DNA from: Manihot esculenta
Lineage: Eukaryota; Streptophyta; Magnoliopsida; Malpighiales; Euphorbiaceae
Length of the DNA: 64,000 bases
Reading direction: 5' to 3'
Assembly: GCF_001659605.2 (NCBI RefSeq)
Contig: NC_035167.2
Coordinates: 5,436,513 to 5,500,512, forward strand
The notes below the pieces were generated by a model. That model had not been told where the DNA came from. It did not search any database and saw nothing but the letters and a program-made list of their open reading frames with translations. Positions 59,533-64,000 of this stretch are shown one piece after another (positions within the stretch are counted from its first letter, which is position 1; every line of letters begins with the position of its first letter). The position numbers and the translations under genes are program-made.

Positions 59533-60049
59533 CTCCTTAAGAACTTGAGGATGAGTGATCCTAACGTGGAGATATGGAGAAAACCTCTTCCAAAGCTCCA
59601 AACTTCCAAACTTGTTATTTTTTTGCTCAAAACCTTCAAAACACACCACAACTCTTAAAACCCTTGAAAAATTTGGTGAAAATCATGAAAAACATGAAAG
59701 TCAACGTGGGAGAGGCTGGAACTCACCTCTGGCTGCAAGTGGAGGAGAAATATCCTCCTTCCACCGACCCTTGGCCCTTTTATAGGTGGCTGGCCAGACC
59801 ACCTTCGGCAACCGAATGTGAATCCGAAACCATGCAATGTTCGGCGGCCGAAAGTGACCTTCGGCGGCCGAACCTTTGCATTTCTCCCTTGTTGCTTTTC
59901 TTTCAAACTCATTTCCTTTAACACTTTAAACCATTCAAAACTCTTAAAAACACATGAACACTAATGTCTTACCCTTCTCGAGGGTTCCGACACTCGAGAT
60001 TCCGCCGGTCTACAGGAATTCCGATGCCGGACTCAAGCCGGGTATTACA
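57908..60049 (-). repeat. 5' LTR of element H
   Basis: On the minus strand from TGTAATACCCGG (60049) to CTGTTACG (57908); the last base is G where A is expected. TATA box 59777-59784; GCC palindromes 59838-59872 and 59018-59250. Confidence 0.94.
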
Positions 60050-60390
60050 CCACGTTTGGGGGCCGAATGTGCCTCCGCATGCATGCCATGTTCGGCGGCC
60101 AAACTTGAGGTTCGGCGGCCGAACCTGGACTTCCCTCACTTATGCCTTCGGAGGCCTAAGGCACACCCGAAATGCATGCATGTTCGGCGGCCGAACTTGA
60201 GGTTCGGCGGCTTAACCTGGGTTTTCCTCCAAGGTTGTTTTCATGCAAAAACTCAATTTCTTTCAACTTAAAAACATCAAATACATTAAAACATTTTATG
60301 AAATCATGGTTTTACCCTTCTAGAGGTCTCCGACATCCGAGATTCCACCGGACGGTAGGAATTCCGATACCGGAGTCTAGCCGGGTATTA

Positions 60391-60426
60391 CTGTCCCACT
60401 TTTTACTACCTGAAGCTACTGCACCC
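60391..60426. repeat. Right copy of the 36-bp duplication flanking solo LTR G
   Basis: Exact repeat of 48462-48497; gag of F continues without a break to its right. Confidence 0.9.
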
Positions 60427-61583
60427 AGTGAAGAAGAGCCTGGGGTCTTAGAACCAGAAGGCTGTGCCACTGACTGTTTGACCTTCCCCTCGATGATAGC
60501 ACTAGCCTCCATTCTCCAGGCCATATCCACTATGGCGTGGAAGTTCTCCCTTTCTGCGGACTGGATCAAGGAGGAATACCTGGAATGAAGCTTCATGATA
60601 TACCTCCTTGACTTCTTCTGATCAGTATCAAGATTCTGCCCAGCAAACGGCAACAGCTCTAAGAATCTGTCTGTGTACTCATCTACACTCATCTCCTCTG
60701 TCTGCCTTAACTGCTCAAATTCCACCATCTTCATCTCCCTAGAGCTTTCAGGGAAAGCCCATCCTGCAAACTCATTTGCAAACTCTTCCCAGGTCATGCT
60801 GTCTACCCTCGGGTTCACATAATTCTTAAACCACTCTCGGGCCTTTTTGCATTTCAGTGTGAACCCAGCCATCTGAATGGCTCTGCTGTCATCAGCTCCT
60901 ATCTCATCTGTAATCGTTTTGACCCTCTCAAGGTACACAAACGGGTCATCACCGATTTCATACTGGGGAGCACCCAGCTTCATGTAGTCGGTCATCTTGA
61001 CCCTGCTCCTACCAGATGAGCTAGGCTTAGGTATATGGGTTGCTGAAACTGTGGGTTCTGCTGATGGTGGAGGAGGTGCAACATTTTCTGAGGTAGGGTT
61101 TGCTGGATTTGGATAATAGGGTGGGGGTGGATACATTGGATACTGAGTGTATGGTGGGTAGTAAGGTGGGTATGGCATGTGTGTGGGATATGGGGTAAAG
61201 CTAGGGTAATCCAATGTACCTCCCATCGAATACCCGGGATTTTGTGAGAAGGGTGGGTAGTAAGGTGGCTGAACAAATCCCGAGGCCTGAGTGCCTCCTT
61301 AGAACTCTCCCATTCCCTCTTCCGACATACTTACTCCGAGACTGCCATCCCTCCTCTAATCCACATTCATCTGATCTCCCACATCTTCTGACATATCCCC
61401 TTGTACTGTTCCCCTCACTGACCTGCTTCTTCCCAGATCCAAAGACCTCCTAGGGTCTCTTACTGCTCTTTCTCTGCTGGACCTACTAGACATTGCCCTA
61501 GGCAATGCAGGAGGACGGGCATCAGTGCCCTCGTCCTTGGGTGGTACTCCAGCCAATCGTGTAGATCGATGAGTTCCTCTCAT
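60427..61583 (-). pseudogene. gag of element F, N-terminal part
   Basis: The ATG is 61583-61581 (MRGTHRSTRLAGVPP). A proline/tyrosine-rich region follows (SFTPYPTHMPYPPYYPPY), then the Retrotrans_gag core ([29 protein letters not shown]). It continues in frame to SSLGAVASGSKKWD, where solo LTR G enters. Two stops (about 61356 and 61302) both stand where relatives have glutamine codons. A possible leader acceptor tttttcAG lies just before the ATG. Confidence 0.92.
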
Positions 61584-61829
61584 CCTGTTTTCTGAAAAAC
61601 ATCACACAACACATAGAGCATTAGCATCAAATGGTTCATGTGAAAACACATGAACCCGCATCACATACATAGCATAACATCAATGCACATGCATAAAATC
61701 ATGGCATTTCACATCATCATTCAAGACAGGACTCTACATCCTATCCTAGTGGACATGATCTTCCTATTGTGCTTGACCTTCTAGAACATCTATGAGCCCG
61801 ACACTCTAGGTTTGACCATATGAACCTAG

Positions 61830-61842
61830 GGCTCTGATACCA
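61830..61842 (-). other. Primer-binding site of element F (initiator tRNA-Met)
   Basis: Minus strand TGGTATCAGAGCC, three bases from the LTR that starts at 61846. Confidence 0.9.
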
Positions 61843-61845
61843 CTC

Positions 61846-64000
61846 TGTAACGACCCAGAAATCCAGACCGCTACCGGCGCTAGGATCCAGATCGGCTTAA
61901 GGCCGCCGGGACCCGTAGCAAGCCTGACATACATCCTGTGTACTTGTCAAATCCCATACATGATAATACATACTCATCAACCTGTAAACTTTTTCTTTCC
62001 ATAAACCAAGCTCAACCTGTGTAAACTCAAAACATAACATAAACCACACACTGGAGCCCTCATCAAATGCTCCAATGGGGTAACATAACATGTATACATT
62101 AAGCTCGGTTGAACATAAACATCATATAAAACATAGATCATGTATACAAAAGGGATTACTATACAAACTCGGTTAAGCACAACTTCTAAACCTCAATAAC
62201 ATCATCATTATATTTCATAACTATATAAGACATTACATTACAATGTTATCAAGTCCACAACTTCTAACTATTACATAAAAATAAACTTTACTCCTGCTGA
62301 CCTCCTGGTCTACCCTGTACCTGCAAACCTGGGGGATAAGGGGGAAAAGGGTGAGCTACTAGAGCCCAGTGAGCAGAATAATAAAAGCATTTTAAAAAAA
62401 AATACATGCTATCATGTAATGCATCACATCACAAACAAATCACATCAAGGATGGACTTGTCACCAAGGGTCCTCTACATAGTCCAACTGTGCCAGGGGCG
62501 TAGTGCAGGCCACACCTGGTCTTTCTCTTACATATATCATAACATACATGTCCAACTGTGCCGGGGGCGTAGTGCAGGCCACACTCGGACTTTCACTTAC
62601 ATAGTGCCAGGGGCGTAGTGCAGGCCACACCTGGACTTCCATATCATATCATATCGTGTCTCATCATACTGAGGACTAATGGGTCATCCAACATCCATCC
62701 ACATCAACATCAAGATATGCAATGCCACATATTCGTGAATTCTAATGCAAACAACCTAGAATATCACATGGCATTCATGATGCATGAACATGCTGAAAAT
62801 TTAGATTTTCATTGATTTAAAACTTAAGAGTTTATTCTACTCACCTCTGGCTGAAGTTCTAAAGACTCTGAAGCAGCTATCTCACTGCTGGGGTCCTCGG
62901 TTCCTAGGGTCCAAACCTACACAGGTGGACTCAAATGAGGGACCAAACACACATAAATATGACTCTAAAACACTCCCCAAAAACCCCCTAAAACACCTCA
63001 AAACAATCATGCAAAATATGCAAAGGAAGGCTGAACAGGGCACTTTCGGCGGCAGGTTCGGCGGCCGAAAGTCCCTTCAGAGCCGAAAGTCAGGCAGGTT
63101 CGGCGGCACCTTCAGCGGTCGAAAGTACCCTCCAAAGACGAAAGTCCATTTTCGGGGGCAGCTTTGACAGCCGAAAGGCTTGCCTCCCAGACATGTTCGG
63201 CGGCCGAAAGTCCTTCGGCTGCCGAACCTGGTTTCTACCAAAAGGGCAGAAACTCGGCTCTTCATGCACAAAAGCCTCCCATTCCATTCAATCAAGCATA
63301 CAACTCAACCAAAACAGGCATAAAAGCATACATCAGTTCCTAGGGGCTTCAAATTACCTTAAACTCCATCTACAACACATCAAACAACACACATTGCTCA
63401 AAACATCAACATGAACCCATAAACTCCAATATAACCTAACATGCATTTCTACCCCATAAATCAACTTAAAACTTGTTTAAAACATATAGTGAGCTCAAGA
63501 TCGGCCCTTAACTCTTGAAGATCGAGAGGAAAACGACCCTAGCTCGGAGATGGGAGAGAGTGAGTTCTTGAACCTCCAAGCTCCAAAACTTGCTATAAGC
63601 TCAAAAAAAATCTTCAAAACAAGGTTGCAACTCATAAAAATCATGAAAAATGGAAGGAAGAAACTCAAGATTGGCGAGGGACGGCGGAGAGCTCACCTTG
63701 GCCGAAAATAGGGAGAAAAGCTCGCCCATTTCGGCTAAGGGACCCCTTTATAGGTGGCTGGCCAGGCCATATTTGGGGGCCGAACGTGCCTCCGCATGCA
63801 TGCCATGTTCGGTGGCCGAACCTGGACTTTCTTCACTTATGCCTTCGGGGGCCTAAAGCACTCCCGAAGCGCATGCATGTTCGGCGGCCGAACCTGAGGT
63901 TCGGCGGCCGAACCTGAGTTTTTCCTCCAAGGTTATTTTCATGCAAAAACTCATTTCTTTCTTGCTTAAAAACATAAAATGCATTAAAACATTTTATAAA
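61846..64000 (-). repeat. 5' LTR of element F, cut by window end
   Basis: Closely matches the 3' LTR 42948-45177. TATA box 63746-63752, tandem block 62490-62640, GCC palindromes 63045-63230 and 63780-63915. The leader splice donor is altered here: AAGAGTTAAGG replaces AAGAGGTAAGG near 63511, while the 3' LTR keeps it. Confidence 0.92.

Larger units (their letters stand above)
50496..60049 (-). mobile_element. Element H: full-length Tekay/Del-like chromovirus, minus strand
   Basis: LTRs 57908-60049 (5') and 50496-52638 (3'), almost equal in length (2142 and 2143 bp) and very similar. The CCACG duplication stands on both sides (50491-50495, 60050-60054). Primer site, gag-pol and polypurine tract are present. 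It is the same LTR subtype as D and the innermost, hence latest, layer of the stack. Stops in gag-pol disable it. Confidence 0.95.
48498..60390 (-). mobile_element. Solo LTR G of the chromovirus family, split by element H
   Basis: Left part 48498-50495, right part 60055-60390 (about 2.33 kb together). The left end reads TATAACGACC instead of TGTAACGACC and the right end reads GGGTATTAC without the usual final A. It contains a TATA box (50470-50477), a tandem block with ggggcgtagaatgggcctca at 49155-49360, and GCC palindromes (49770-49955; 60088-60210). No interior is present. It lies in the gag of F between two 36-bp direct repeats. Confidence 0.88.
26277..64000 (+). mobile_element. Element E: old chromovirus, host of elements D, F and a MITE (runs past window end)
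   Basis: The 5' LTR is split by D into 26277-26368 and 35773-37909. The interior runs 37910-42689 and the 3' LTR begins at 42690 and is broken at 42947 by element F. The two E LTR starts (26277 and 42690) share diagnostic wording such as gaatctccgttggaatcc, which differs from the other copies and confirms the pairing. Its pol is heavily decayed, in line with being the oldest member of this family here. The rest of the 3' LTR must lie to the right of the window. Confidence 0.88.
42948..64000 (-). mobile_element. Element F: chromovirus on the minus strand (5' LTR runs past window end)
   Basis: 3' LTR 42948-45177, pol 45273-48497, gag continued at 60427-61583, primer site 61830-61842, 5' LTR from 61846 on. 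Comparison with the 3' LTR suggests that only about 77 bp of the 5' LTR lie outside. The interior is opened in gag by solo LTR G with element H inside it. The RT core is missing, so F could move only with help. Confidence 0.92.

Overview
The window is nuclear DNA of a flowering plant and is almost wholly built of LTR retrotransposons inserted into one another. The plant origin is shown by Ty3/gypsy chromovirus polyproteins, by primer-binding sites matching plant tRNAs (initiator-Met and Asp), and by a plant receptor-like protein gene with extracellular leucine-rich repeats. It is probably a eudicot; a Euphorbiaceae genome such as cassava or rubber tree is a guess from overall feel, not something the sequence proves.

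Layout. 1-4224: 3' end of a Tekay/Del-like chromovirus (element 1, + strand), its LTR cut short. 4225-7436: non-coding T-rich DNA with a 70-bp tandem array and a stray gag fragment. 7437-21477: a Tat-like element on the minus strand (element C). Its gag is split by three later insertions: a young non-autonomous element (A, 8506-15063, duplication CACCC), a solo LTR of the same family (B, 15132-18012, duplication CTCGG) carrying a captured gene exon, and a solo chromovirus LTR (S, 18594-20890, duplication ATTAG). 21972-24753: the only host-gene remnant of size, a damaged LRR receptor-like protein gene. 25031-26276: a decayed integrase/chromodomain fragment of another chromovirus.

26277 to the window end is one stack. 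Element E (+) starts at 26277 inside that old chromodomain. Element D (+, 26369-35772, duplication CTACT) sits in the 5' LTR of E. A hAT-type MITE (41618-42082) sits in the pol of E. Element F (-, 42948 to beyond 64000) sits in the 3' LTR of E. Solo LTR G (48498-60390) sits in the gag of F, and element H (-, 50496-60049, duplication CCACG) sits in G. Elements 1, D, E, F, G, H and S are one chromovirus family: LTRs about 2.0-2.3 kb beginning TGTAA and ending TTACA, an initiator-Met primer site, and one continuous gag-pol frame ending in a chromodomain.

The retroelements work as usual: LTR promoter (TATA box present), tRNA-primed reverse transcription, Gag-protease-RT-RNase H-integrase, and polypurine tract. 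No copy in the window has an open pol, so any movement would need proteins from elsewhere. I did not find a clearly new biological system. The observations I think deserve most attention are conserved splice signals that would remove the primer-binding site from the gag mRNA in two unrelated families, dense GCC-box palindromes in the LTR promoters, stop codons arising almost only by CAG to TAG change, a 36-bp duplication around solo LTR G, and a captured reductase exon with its intron edges.
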